Assembly (NCBI RefSeq): GCF_004345665.1
Contig: NZ_SLWR01000001.1
Span: forward strand, 434,001 to 498,000
From: Kribbella antiqua
GTDB taxonomy: Bacteria > Actinomycetota > Actinomycetes > Propionibacteriales > Kribbellaceae
Reading direction: 5' to 3'
Length of the DNA: 64,000 bases
In this document: piece after piece, positions 56,210 to 64,000 of the stretch
Numbering within the stretch: position 1 is the first letter of the stretch
How the letters are laid out: each line of letters starts with the position of its first letter
Notes under the pieces: generated by a model
Database searches by the model: none
What the model was told of the DNA's origin: nothing
What the model saw: the letters and a program-made list of their open reading frames with translations, nothing else
Position numbers and translations under genes: made by a program

Positions 56210-58381
56210 ATGGCTACGTTCCTGTTCCGGCTCGGCCGGTTCTGCTACCGGCACCGCTGGCAAGTGACCAGCGTCTGGGCGCTCGTCCTCGTTCTCACCG
56301 GCGTCGGCGCGGCCACGCTGTCCGGGACGATGTCGAACACGTTCAGCGTGCCCGGCACCGAATCCCAGCAGGCGATCAACCAACTCGCCGAGCGCTTCCC
56401 GCAGGCGCATGTCGGCGGGGCCACCGCGCGAGTGGTCTTCGTCGCCCCGTCCGGCACCAAGCTCGCCCAGACGGTCAACAAGACAGCTGTGGAACAGGTC
56501 GTCGCCAAGATGACCACGGCACCAGAGGTCGGCAGCGTCACCGATCCCTTCAAGTCCGGCGCCATCTCGGCCGACGGCCGGTACGCGATCGCGAACGTCA
56601 CCTACAAGGTGCAGGGCACCGAGCTGACCGACGCCGACCGCGAAGCGCTGGCACAAACCTTCGAGACCGGCCGAGCCGCCGGCTTGACCGTTGAAGCCAG
56701 CGGCGACGCGCTGCCGGCCAGTGAGGCCGCCGGGGCGTCCGAAGGCATCGGGGTCCTGATCGCCGCGGTCGTGCTCGTGATCACCTTCGGCTCACTGATC
56801 GCGGCCGGACTGCCGTTGCTCACGGCAATCGTCGGAGTCGGCGTCGGTATCGCCGGTGTGACCACGCTGTCCGGCTTCGTCGACATCAACGCGAACAGCC
56901 TGATCCTCGCGCTCATGCTGGGCCTGGCCGTCGGCATCGACTACGCGTTGTTCATCGTCTCCAGATTCCGGCACGAACTGCAGGCAGGCAGCGACGGCCG
57001 TACGGCGGCCGGCCGCGCAGTCGGCACTGCCGGATCCGCAGTCGTGTTCGCCGGGCTCACCGTCATCATCGCGCTGGCCGGGCTGTCTGTCGTCGGTATC
57101 CCCGTCCTGGCCTCGATGGGCCTGGCTGCCGCCGGCACGGTCGCTGTCGCCGTACTGATCGCGATCACGCTCATCCCGGCGCTGCTCGGGTTCACCGGAC
57201 GGCGGCTCGCGCGCGGAGGTCGTCGTACCAGTGAGAAGGGATCGATGGGTGAGCGGTGGGCGAAGTTCGTCACCCGGCGACGGGTGCCGGTCTTGATCGT
57301 GGCGCTGCTCGGCCTCGGCGCGATCGCGCTGCCGGCGACCCAACTGCGGCTCGGCCTGCCGGACGACGGCATGGCCTCGACCACTACGACGCAACGCAAG
57401 GCCTATGACCTGATCAGCAAGGGATTCGGGCCCGGCCTCAACGGTCCGCTGACGGTCGTGGTCAGCGGCTCCAACCGCACCGAGACCACCGCGGCGGCCA
57501 CCCACACCGCCGCCACCATCAAGGCACTGCCGGACGTCACCGCTGTCACCCCGGCTGTCCTCAGCCCGGACGGCACCACCGCCCTGCTGAACGTCATCCC
57601 GTCCAGCGCCCCGACCGACCAGAAGACGACTGACCTGGTCAAGGTCATCCGCGCCCACAAGCAGACCCTGTACGACGAAACCGGGGCGCGGGTCTCGGTC
57701 ACCGGGCAGACCGCGGTGAACATCGACGTCTCCGACACGATCGGCGGAGCGCTGCTGCCGTACCTGGCCATCATCGTCGGCCTGGCGATCGTGCTGCTGA
57801 TGATCGTCTTCCGCTCGGTGCTGGTGCCGCTGAAGGCCACGCTCGGCTTCTTGCTCAGCACTGCCGCCACCTTCGGCGCTGTCGTCGCGGTGTTCCAGTG
57901 GGGCTGGCTGAGCAACCTGCTCGGGGTCAGTGAGACCGGGCCGATCATGAGCCTGCTGCCCGTCCTACTGGTCGGCATTTTGTTCGGGCTCGCGATGGAC
58001 TACCAGGTCTTCCTGGTCACCCGGATGCGTGAGGACTACACCCACGGCGCCGGTGCTCAGGAGGCAGTCGTCACCGGCGTACGCCACGGTGCCCGGGTGG
58101 TCTCGGCCGCCGCGGTCATCATGATCAGCGTCTTCGGCGGCTTCATCCTGTCCGACGACGTGTTGGTGAAGTCCATCGGCTTCGCGCTGGCGTTCGGCGT
58201 ACTCATCGACGCGTTCGTCATCCGGATGACCATCGTCCCGGCCGTCATGTCCCTGCTCGGCAACGCCGCCTGGTGGCTGCCGCGCTGGCTGGGCCGCATC
58301 CTCCCCCGCGTCGACGTCGAAGGCGAAGCCCTCGGCGAGACAACGCCTGCCGCGGACCGCACCCCCGAGCCAGTCCACTGA
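56210..58381 (+). CDS. MMPL/RND-type transporter
   Basis: This 723-residue inner-membrane exporter belongs to the MMPL group of the RND superfamily. It has two sets of six helices, each preceded by an extracytoplasmic loop: TM1 at about 17-37, a loop to about 170, helices to about 370, then a second loop (about 380-515) and a second set to about 700. The conserved proton-relay motifs are GLAVGIDYALFIVSRFRHEL and GLAMDYQVFLVTRMRED. A GAAGGAG ribosome site is present. It is under the divergent TetR gene. Related proteins export lipids, siderophores or drugs; the substrate here is unknown. Confidence 0.93.
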   Translation: MATFLFRLGRFCYRHRWQVTSVWALVLVLTGVGAATLSGTMSNTFSVPGTESQQAINQLAERFPQAHVGGATARVVFVAPSGTKLAQTVNKTAVEQVVAKMTTAPEVGSVTDPFKSGAISADGRYAIANVTYKVQGTELTDADREALAQTFETGRAAGLTVEASGDALPASEAAGASEGIGVLIAAVVLVITFGSLIAAGLPLLTAIVGVGVGIAGVTTLSGFVDINANSLILALMLGLAVGIDYALFIVSRFRHELQAGSDGRTAAGRAVGTAGSAVVFAGLTVIIALAGLSVVGIPVLASMGLAAAGTVAVAVLIAITLIPALLGFTGRRLARGGRRTSEKGSMGERWAKFVTRRRVPVLIVALLGLGAIALPATQLRLGLPDDGMASTTTTQRKAYDLISKGFGPGLNGPLTVVVSGSNRTETTAAATHTAATIKALPDVTAVTPAVLSPDGTTALLNVIPSSAPTDQKTTDLVKVIRAHKQTLYDETGARVSVTGQTAVNIDVSDTIGGALLPYLAIIVGLAIVLLMIVFRSVLVPLKATLGFLLSTAATFGAVVAVFQWGWLSNLLGVSETGPIMSLLPVLLVGILFGLAMDYQVFLVTRMREDYTHGAGAQEAVVTGVRHGARVVSAAAVIMISVFGGFILSDDVLVKSIGFALAFGVLIDAFVIRMTIVPAVMSLLGNAAWWLPRWLGRILPRVDVEGEALGETTPAADRTPEPVH

Positions 58382-58507
58382 GAAGGGCGGCTCCTGGTTG
58401 TCCGCTCGGGTGGCTGTCTGAAGGATCACCCCTGCCTTTCGGGGACGTATCTGGTGTTCATGTGTTGGACCTTGGCGCGGCATGGTCCGGGTGTGAGAAT
58501 CCGGCTC

Positions 58508-60901
58508 ATGTCTGCCCTGAATCGATCACGGCGCCGCCTGGGCGCCCTCGTGATCAGCTCCAGTCTCGTGCTGGCCGGCGCCGCCGTGGCCATCGCCGCG
58601 CCCGCCGACGCCGCCTCGTCCGACGTGCTCATCACCGAGGTGTACGGCGGCGGCGGGAACTCCGGAGCGCCGTACACCAACGACTTCATCGAGCTGACCA
58701 ACAACAGCGCGGCCGCGGTCGACGTGAGTGGCTGGTCCGTCCAGTACGCCTCGGCGACCGGCGGCAGCTGGCAGGTCACCAAGCTCAGCGGCAGCATCGC
58801 CCCGGGAGCTGTCTACCTCGTCCAGGAGGGCGCCGGCGCCGGGGCCGGACAGCCGATGCCCACGCCGGACGTCACGGGCACCATCCTGATGTCCGCGACC
58901 GCCGGCAAAGTTGCCCTGGTCACCAACCAGACAGCGCTGGCCTGTGGGACGACCTGCCACGCCGCCGACGGCGTCAAGGACTACGTCGGCTACGGCGCGA
59001 CCGCGAACGACTCCGAGACCAGCCCGGCTCCTGGGCTCTCGAACACCACCTCCGCCACCCGGAAGGTCCCGACGACGGACACCGACAACAACAGCGCTGA
59101 CTTCGCGGCGGCCAACCCGTCGCCGGGCACGCTGACCTCCACGCCGCCGGAGCCGGACCCGGTGGGCGCGAAGATCCACGACATCCAGGGCGCCGCGCAC
59201 CTGTCGCCGCTGAACGGCAAGCTCGTCGGCAACGTCACCGGCGTGGTCACCGTCAAGAGCAGCAACGGGTTCTGGTTCCAGGACCCGCAGCCGGACGACA
59301 ACCCGGCCACCAGCGAGGGCCTGTTCGTCTTTACCAGCTCCGCGCCGACCGTGGCCGTCGGTGACGCCGTGACGGTCCAAGGCACCGTGGCCGAGTTCCG
59401 CCCGGGTGGCTCCGGCGGCACGGACAACCTGACCACTACCGAGCTCACCAACCCGAAGATCACCGTGACCGGCACCGCGTCGGTGCCGGCGCCGACGATC
59501 GTCGGCCCGGGTGGCCGCGTCCCGCCGTCGACCGTGATCGACGACGACTCCTCCGGCAATGTGGAGACCACCAGCACGGCGTTCGACCCTGCCAACGACG
59601 GCCTGGACTTCTGGGAGTCGCTGGAAGGCATGTGGCTGGGCATCGACCAGCCGGAAGTCACCGGTCCCACCAGCTCGTTCCGTGAGCTGTCCGTCGTACC
59701 GGCTGGATCGTCGGTACGCACGGTCCGCGGCGGGATCCTGCTGCAGAAGACCGACAGCAACCCCGAGCGGGTCCTGCTGGACGACGTACTGACGCCGATC
59801 CCGGACGCGAAGACCGGCGACAAGCTGGCCGGTGTTGTGACCGGCGTACTGGACTACTCCTTCGGCAACTTCAAGCTGCTGCCGACGCAGACGCCGACCG
59901 TGATCGACGGCGGGGTGAAGCGCGAGACGACGCAGAAGTCCTCGCCGTTGCAGGTGTCGGTGGCGACGTTCAACGTGGAGAACCTGGACCCGTCCGACGG
60001 TGACGCCAAGTTCGACGGGCTGGCGCAGGCGGTGGTCAAGAACCTCGCGTCGCCGGACATCCTCGGGCTCGAGGAGGTGCAGGACAACGACGGCGCCACG
60101 AACTCGGCGACGACGTCCGCCGAGCTGACGCTGAACATGCTGCGGGACGCCATCTTGAAGGCCGGCGGACCGGAGTACGCCTGGCGGCAGATCGACCCGG
60201 TCGACGACCAGGAGGGCGGCGAGCCGGGTGGCAACATCCGGGTCGCGTTCATGTACCGGACGGACCGGCCGGTCCAGTTCGTCGACCGGCCGGGTGGCGG
60301 GTCGACGGTCGCCACGACGATCGTCACCGACCGGTTCGGCAGGCCGCACCTGAGCGCCTCGCCCGGCCGGGTCGACCCGGCCAACCCGGCGTGGGCAGCG
60401 ACACGAGTACCGCTCGCCGGTGAGTTCAAGTGGCACGGGCAGAGCCTGTTCGTGGTGGTCAACCACTTCAGCTCCAAGGGCGGCGACGACCCGCTCTGGG
60501 GCCGGTGGCAGCCGCCGGTGCAGGTGACCGCGGCCAAGCGGCACCAGCAGGCTCAGGCAGTGCGGGGCTTCGTGGACCAGATCCTGGCGAAGGACTCCGG
60601 CGCCAATGTCGTCGTACTGGGTGATCTGAACGACTTCGACTGGTCCGAGACGGCCGACATCCTGGTCGGGGCGGGGAAGACGGCGCTGATCGACATGCCG
60701 CGGACGCTGCCGCTGCCGGAGCGCTACAGCTACGTGTTCGAGGGCAACAGCCAGATCCTGGACCAGATCCTGATCTCGCAGAACCTGAAGCCGGCTTCGT
60801 CGTACGACGTGGTGCACATGAACGCGGAGTTCCCGGACCAGATCAGCGACCACGATCCCCAGGTGGTCCGGATCACGCCGTACCCGTCCTGGGTGGGCTG
60901 A
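58508..60901 (+). CDS. Secreted extracellular nuclease (ExeM/NucH type) with lamin-tail domain
   Basis: This 797-residue secreted nuclease has a signal peptide (about 1-37, ending APADAAS), a lamin-tail domain at about 38-160 (VLITEVYGGGGNSGAPYTNDFIELTN), an OB-fold-like region (about 215-330), and an endonuclease/exonuclease/phosphatase domain from about 483 to the end. The latter has the active motifs NVENLDPSDGDAKF, LGLEEVQDNDG, VVNHFSSKGGDD, VVLGDLNDFDW and ISDHDPQVVRI. It should cut extracellular DNA with a divalent metal. The ATG follows a GAGAAT -10 box by 7 nt. It is monocistronic. Confidence 0.93.
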   Translation: MSALNRSRRRLGALVISSSLVLAGAAVAIAAPADAASSDVLITEVYGGGGNSGAPYTNDFIELTNNSAAAVDVSGWSVQYASATGGSWQVTKLSGSIAPGAVYLVQEGAGAGAGQPMPTPDVTGTILMSATAGKVALVTNQTALACGTTCHAADGVKDYVGYGATANDSETSPAPGLSNTTSATRKVPTTDTDNNSADFAAANPSPGTLTSTPPEPDPVGAKIHDIQGAAHLSPLNGKLVGNVTGVVTVKSSNGFWFQDPQPDDNPATSEGLFVFTSSAPTVAVGDAVTVQGTVAEFRPGGSGGTDNLTTTELTNPKITVTGTASVPAPTIVGPGGRVPPSTVIDDDSSGNVETTSTAFDPANDGLDFWESLEGMWLGIDQPEVTGPTSSFRELSVVPAGSSVRTVRGGILLQKTDSNPERVLLDDVLTPIPDAKTGDKLAGVVTGVLDYSFGNFKLLPTQTPTVIDGGVKRETTQKSSPLQVSVATFNVENLDPSDGDAKFDGLAQAVVKNLASPDILGLEEVQDNDGATNSATTSAELTLNMLRDAILKAGGPEYAWRQIDPVDDQEGGEPGGNIRVAFMYRTDRPVQFVDRPGGGSTVATTIVTDRFGRPHLSASPGRVDPANPAWAATRVPLAGEFKWHGQSLFVVVNHFSSKGGDDPLWGRWQPPVQVTAAKRHQQAQAVRGFVDQILAKDSGANVVVLGDLNDFDWSETADILVGAGKTALIDMPRTLPLPERYSYVFEGNSQILDQILISQNLKPASSYDVVHMNAEFPDQISDHDPQVVRITPYPSWVG

Positions 60902-60966
60902 TTTCGGGAGTCTTACGTCGGTCGCCCGGGCGGGGTTTTCCTTGCCCGGGCGCCGATACTGGTCTC

Positions 60967-61383
60967 GTGACTGATGACACCAAGCAGTACGCCGTGACCA
61001 AGTCCGAGGCGGAGTGGAAGGCGCAGCTGTCCCCCGCCGAATTCCAGGTACTGCGCAAAGCCGGCACCGAGCGGCCGTTCACCGGGGAGTACACCGACAC
61101 CAAGACGGTCGGGGTTTACCGGTGCCGGGCCTGTGACGCGGAGCTGTTCCGCAGCGAGTCCAAGTTCGACTCCCACTGCGGCTGGCCGTCCTTCTTCGCC
61201 CCGCTGGCCGAGGACCGCGTCGAGTACATCGAGGACAGCACCCTCGGCATGAAGCGCGTTGAGGTCCGCTGCGCCAACTGCGGCTCCCACCTGGGCCACG
61301 TCTTCGAAGGCGAGGGCTACCCCACCCCCACCGACCTCCGCTACTGCATCAACAGCATCAGCCTCACCCTGTCGCCAGCCTGA
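60967..61383 (+). CDS. msrB: Peptide-methionine (R)-S-oxide reductase
   Basis: This enzyme of 138 residues repairs methionine R-sulfoxide in proteins. The zinc cysteines are Cys53/Cys56 (CRAC) and Cys102/Cys105 (CANC), and the catalytic Cys127 is in LRYCINSISL. Cys71 in HCGWPSF is at the usual resolving position. The start is a GTG that follows GATACT by 6 nt, suggesting a leaderless transcript. It is 66 nt after the nuclease gene and 67 nt before the AAA ATPase gene. No msrA is nearby. Confidence 0.97.
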   Translation: MTDDTKQYAVTKSEAEWKAQLSPAEFQVLRKAGTERPFTGEYTDTKTVGVYRCRACDAELFRSESKFDSHCGWPSFFAPLAEDRVEYIEDSTLGMKRVEVRCANCGSHLGHVFEGEGYPTPTDLRYCINSISLTLSPA

Positions 61384-61450
61384 CCCAGCTCTGGGCTGGT
61401 GGGGAACTAGACTCTGCCAGCGCTGGGCAGCATGGGCTGGAAGGAATTGT

Positions 61451-63454
61451 GTGGCTGACGACACTCGGGTTCTTGAGGTACTTGGTGCGGATGAGGCCTG
61501 GGAGGTGCCGGACAGCTGGGTGGCTGGGATTCGTCGACAGCTGCGCGCCTGGGCCGACGACCCGGGCACACTGCGGCCGCCGCGGGCAGCTGCCTTTCCG
61601 GAGTTCGTCGCGGGTACGCCGGCCGCAGTGTGGTTCACGCATCAGGTCGCACCGCTGCTGACCGGCTGGATCCCCGCGTTGCACGGGGACTACGCCCACA
61701 TCGGCGCCGAGCTGACCCGGGACTTCCACCGGCCGTCGGTCCGCTTCGGCGGCGCCGGACACCTGGTCTGGCTCGCGGCCACCGACTGGCCCCTGCAGGT
61801 GGTGTCGGGCGCGCGGAGCTTCGGCGAACCCGGCCGCCGGCAGGCACTGCAGCTGTCCCGCGACGTCGTGAGCCTGTTCGTCGACGCACCGCCGATGGCA
61901 GCCCGCGCCCGGGCCCTGACCAGCGCGTTCGACCGGGTGCTGGCCGACCGCGAGACCGCCCGCATGCACGCCACCGCCGGCTACGACACGATCGTCCAGT
62001 ACTGGAGTACGGACGGACTTCGCGACGACGAGCGCGCCGTACTCCCGGAGCTGGCCGGCTCCACCTCGGCCCTGCGCTACTCGCTCAACACGCTGCGGAA
62101 CACCCACGCCAAGCTGTTGCTGGCGAACTCGGACGACGACGCCGGCGACTTCGCGCTCCTGCTCGCCCGGCTGGTCCTGTCCTCCGGCCTCCGTCACCTC
62201 CCGCCCACGGCCGCCCAGATCCTGGGCAGCGCCACCTTGGACGTCGAGAAGGCCCTCGCCGACATCACCAGCACCTTCGCCCCCCACACCTGGCTGGCCG
62301 CCAACACCGAGTGGCTGGCCCGCGCCGTACGCCACGACCAGCGGGTGCTCGCGCGGTCCTGGGCGGCTGCCGCCACCCGGGTGTCGGTCCACCTGTCCGG
62401 CGTACTCGCGGATGGGCCATGGCCGGAGGTGCAGGTCCCGGACCTGGGCGCCCTTTTCCGCCTGCTCGACCGTGACCGCCTGCAGGTGGTCGACGCCGGT
62501 CGCCCGGAGGAGCCGGCAAAGTCGCTCTCGGTGGCCTGGGACTCCATCCAGGACGCCGCTCCCACCCCCGGCGAGCACGCTGCGCAGGATTCGCTGGACA
62601 ACGGCGACAACCCGCTCGCCGAGCTCGACGCGCTGGTCGGGCTGGAGTCGGTCAAGGAGTCGGTACGCCGGATGGTGGCCGAGATCAAGACCAACCTGCG
62701 CCGCAAGGAGCTCGGCCTGCCGAGTCACGAGCGCGCCCGGCACATGGTGTTCGTCGGCAAGCCCGGTACGGCGAAGACCACGATCGCCCGGCTGCTCAGC
62801 CGGGTCTACAAGCAGCTGGGCGTGCTGGAGAAGGGCCACGTGGTCGAGGTCGACCGGTCCGACCTGGTCGGTCCGAGCGTCGGCACCACCGCACCGATGA
62901 CCGCGGCCAAGTTCCGCGAGGCGCTCGGCGGGGTGCTGTTCGTCGATGAGGCCTACACCCTGGTGCCGGAGAACAGCCCGGGCGACTTCGGCCTCGAAGC
63001 GGTCGCGACCATCCTGAAGATGATGGAGGACCATCGCGACGACTGCGTCGTGATCGTCGCGGGGTACCACCGGGAGATGCAGCGGTTCATGGAGTCCAAC
63101 ACTGGTTTGGCCTCGCGCTTCCCCAAGCTGCTGTCGTTCAGCGAGTACGACACCGACCAGCTCGTCGCCATCTTCGAACTGCAGGCCCGGCAGCGCGGCA
63201 TGATCTACACCGACGCCGTGCTCGACGTGGTCCGCCGGATCATCCCGCCGGCTCCCCGCGGCCACAACTTCGGCAACGGCCGCTTCATCCGGAACGTGCT
63301 CGAGGAAGCCATCTCCAACCAGGCGACCCGGCTCGCCGAGCGCGACCCGGACAGCCTGACCGAGCGCGACCTGAGCGAGCTCCTCCCGGTGGACGTCAAG
63401 GCGCCGACCTCGATGCGCGCCGAGGACTACCTCCTCCAGAAGCCGGGAACCTAG
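61451..63454 (+). CDS. AAA+ ATPase of CbxX/CfqX (EccA-like) type
   Basis: This protein of 667 residues has a helical N-terminal region of about 390 residues without recognised motifs and a C-terminal CbxX/CfqX-type AAA+ domain. Walker A is GKPGTAKTT at about 437, Walker B is VLFVDEAYTL, and the arginine finger region is NTGLASRFPK. It resembles EccA chaperones of type VII secretion and rubisco activases, but no ESX or carbon-fixation gene is in the window. An AAGGA site is 5 nt before the GTG. Its last 4 nt overlap the VOC gene on the other strand. Its partner is unknown. Confidence 0.9.
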   Translation: MADDTRVLEVLGADEAWEVPDSWVAGIRRQLRAWADDPGTLRPPRAAAFPEFVAGTPAAVWFTHQVAPLLTGWIPALHGDYAHIGAELTRDFHRPSVRFGGAGHLVWLAATDWPLQVVSGARSFGEPGRRQALQLSRDVVSLFVDAPPMAARARALTSAFDRVLADRETARMHATAGYDTIVQYWSTDGLRDDERAVLPELAGSTSALRYSLNTLRNTHAKLLLANSDDDAGDFALLLARLVLSSGLRHLPPTAAQILGSATLDVEKALADITSTFAPHTWLAANTEWLARAVRHDQRVLARSWAAAATRVSVHLSGVLADGPWPEVQVPDLGALFRLLDRDRLQVVDAGRPEEPAKSLSVAWDSIQDAAPTPGEHAAQDSLDNGDNPLAELDALVGLESVKESVRRMVAEIKTNLRRKELGLPSHERARHMVFVGKPGTAKTTIARLLSRVYKQLGVLEKGHVVEVDRSDLVGPSVGTTAPMTAAKFREALGGVLFVDEAYTLVPENSPGDFGLEAVATILKMMEDHRDDCVVIVAGYHREMQRFMESNTGLASRFPKLLSFSEYDTDQLVAIFELQARQRGMIYTDAVLDVVRRIIPPAPRGHNFGNGRFIRNVLEEAISNQATRLAERDPDSLTERDLSELLPVDVKAPTSMRAEDYLLQKPGT

Positions 63455-63840
63455 ACCGGGGTGGCCAGGGCCACCGGGTTGTGGTCCGGGTCGGAGATGT
63501 AGGCCTGGCGTTCGCCCCAGGGCATAGTGGCGGGTTCCTGCAGGATCGTGTAGCCGGCGGCGCGGAAGGTCTCGACGGCGGCTTCCACGTCGTCGACGTA
63601 CACGAAGAGTTCGAAGCGGGGCGCCGTACCGACGGTGATGCCGAGTTGGGCCTCGGGCCAGTTCGAGTCGGACACGCCCAGGGAGGACTCGCCGCGCTCG
63701 AGGCCGACGTAGTGCGGCTCGCCCTCGAGCGGGAACTGGTACGTCGGTTGGTAGCCGAGCAGCGCGTAGAACTCGACGGACCGCCGTACGTCGCCGACGT
63801 AGAGCACCGGGAAGGCTTTGCGGTGCCCAGAGCTAGACAC
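63451..63840 (-). CDS. VOC superfamily protein (glyoxalase/bleomycin resistance fold)
   Basis: This small protein of 129 residues has the paired beta-alpha-beta modules of the vicinal oxygen chelate fold. The N-terminal VLYVGDVRRSVEFYALLGYQ and the C-terminal EPATMPWGERQAYISDPDHNPVAL, with the DPDHN turn, are typical. Metal ligands appear incomplete (Glu only), as in binding-protein members. The GTG lies 6 nt downstream of the hemQ stop, so both are in one operon. Ligand or substrate unknown. Confidence 0.9.
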   Translation of the reverse strand: MSSSGHRKAFPVLYVGDVRRSVEFYALLGYQPTYQFPLEGEPHYVGLERGESSLGVSDSNWPEAQLGITVGTAPRFELFVYVDDVEAAVETFRAAGYTILQEPATMPWGERQAYISDPDHNPVALATPV

Positions 63841-63846
63841 GGGCGC

Positions 63847-64000
63847 TCAGGCCAGGTTGGCGACCAGCTCGCCGAGCTCGGTCCGCTTGCCCGTGTAGAA
63901 CGGGACTTCCTCACGCACGTGCCGCCGTGCGGTGGACGCCCGCAGGTCGCGCATCAGGTCGACCATCCGGTGCAGCTCGTCGGCCTCGAACGCCAGCATC
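63847..64000 (-). CDS. hemQ: Heme synthase HemQ / chlorite-dismutase family (C-terminal part)
   Basis: Only the last 51 codons lie in the window. The sequence [20 protein letters not shown] and the following [20 protein letters not shown] match the C-terminus of actinobacterial HemQ (chlorite dismutase family), which converts coproheme to heme b in the coproporphyrin-dependent pathway. The catalytic part is outside the window. It is directly upstream of the VOC gene. Assignment rests on this C-terminal block, so it is probable rather than certain. Confidence 0.75.
   Translation of the reverse strand, partial: MLAFEADELHRMVDLMRDLRASTARRHVREEVPFYTGKRTELGELVANLA

Noticed and set aside
58526..60853. 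A 775-codon open frame on the minus strand
   Set aside because: It mirrors the secreted nuclease gene and shows only Arg/Val/Asp-rich noise.

Overview
The window is about 64 kb of chromosomal DNA from a high-GC actinobacterium. The base composition, the many GTG starts, the ECF41-type sigma factors, the solitary Scr1-type regulator and the FadB-like, HemQ and CphA homologues all fit Propionibacteriales, and the gene style is most like Kribbella. The genus is inferred from protein style, not proven. No rRNA, tRNA, CRISPR array, phage or complete insertion sequence was seen. Apart from two fragments of an ABC permease, the DNA looks like core or soft-core chromosome.

Layout. 1-0.9 kb: 5' part of a sugar-binding lipoprotein gene. 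1.0-5.2 kb: thiolase and hydratase/dehydrogenase genes opposite a MerR regulator. 5.1-7.5 kb: a drug efflux pump and an ECF sigma factor. 7.5-8.05 kb: a small ORF and permease remnants. 8.06-9.9 kb: a molybdopterin oxidoreductase, flavin reductase, DUF6510 and acylphosphatase operon. 9.95-12.2 kb: acyl-CoA dehydrogenase and CoA-transferase. 12.3-17.1 kb: epimerase, ECF41 sigma, DinB, CobQ and PucR. 17.3-24.7 kb: esterase, MFS transporter, YbaK, GNAT, Scr1-type regulator, Ohr, quinone reductase, TetR and TauE. 24.8-27.5 kb: SPFH protein, NfeD and an ABC ATPase. 27.6-31.0 kb: an unknown protein, SerB and a secreted GH16 glucanase. 31.0-38.5 kb: cyanophycinase, cyanophycin synthetase, an HD-GYP/LuxR regulator, and a DUF998, micro-lipoprotein and DyP peroxidase operon. 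38.6-43.0 kb: a membrane protein, a CphA-like Mur ligase, FabI, FabG and dodecin. 43.1-48.4 kb: DUF3099, a small Cys-rich protein, MoaA, SURF1, GH15 and an SDR. 48.4-48.8 kb: a repeat-rich gap. 48.8-55.4 kb: a CMD-family protein, a LigD-type polymerase, an M4 protease, a receiver/flavoprotein and a nucleotide cyclase. 55.4-58.4 kb: TetR and MMPL. 58.5-64 kb: a secreted nuclease, MsrB, a CbxX-type AAA ATPase, a VOC protein and HemQ.

How the genes work together. The clearest regulatory link is a shared MerR-type promoter. The same 21-bp dyad, inside a 19-bp -35/-10 spacer, lies in front of the thiolase operon and, 8 kb away, in front of the CoA-transferase/acyl-CoA dehydrogenase operon. This suggests one MerR protein controls a full beta-oxidation cycle. 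Other likely linked sets are cphB-cphA (cyanophycin turnover), fabG-fabI plus a Mur ligase that has lost its ATP-grasp domain, a receiver-flavoprotein with a membrane nucleotide cyclase, and a TetR/MMPL pair with strong palindromes between them. Many genes appear to be leaderless, with a TAnnnT-like -10 box 6-7 nt before the start codon. This pattern was used to choose several starts.
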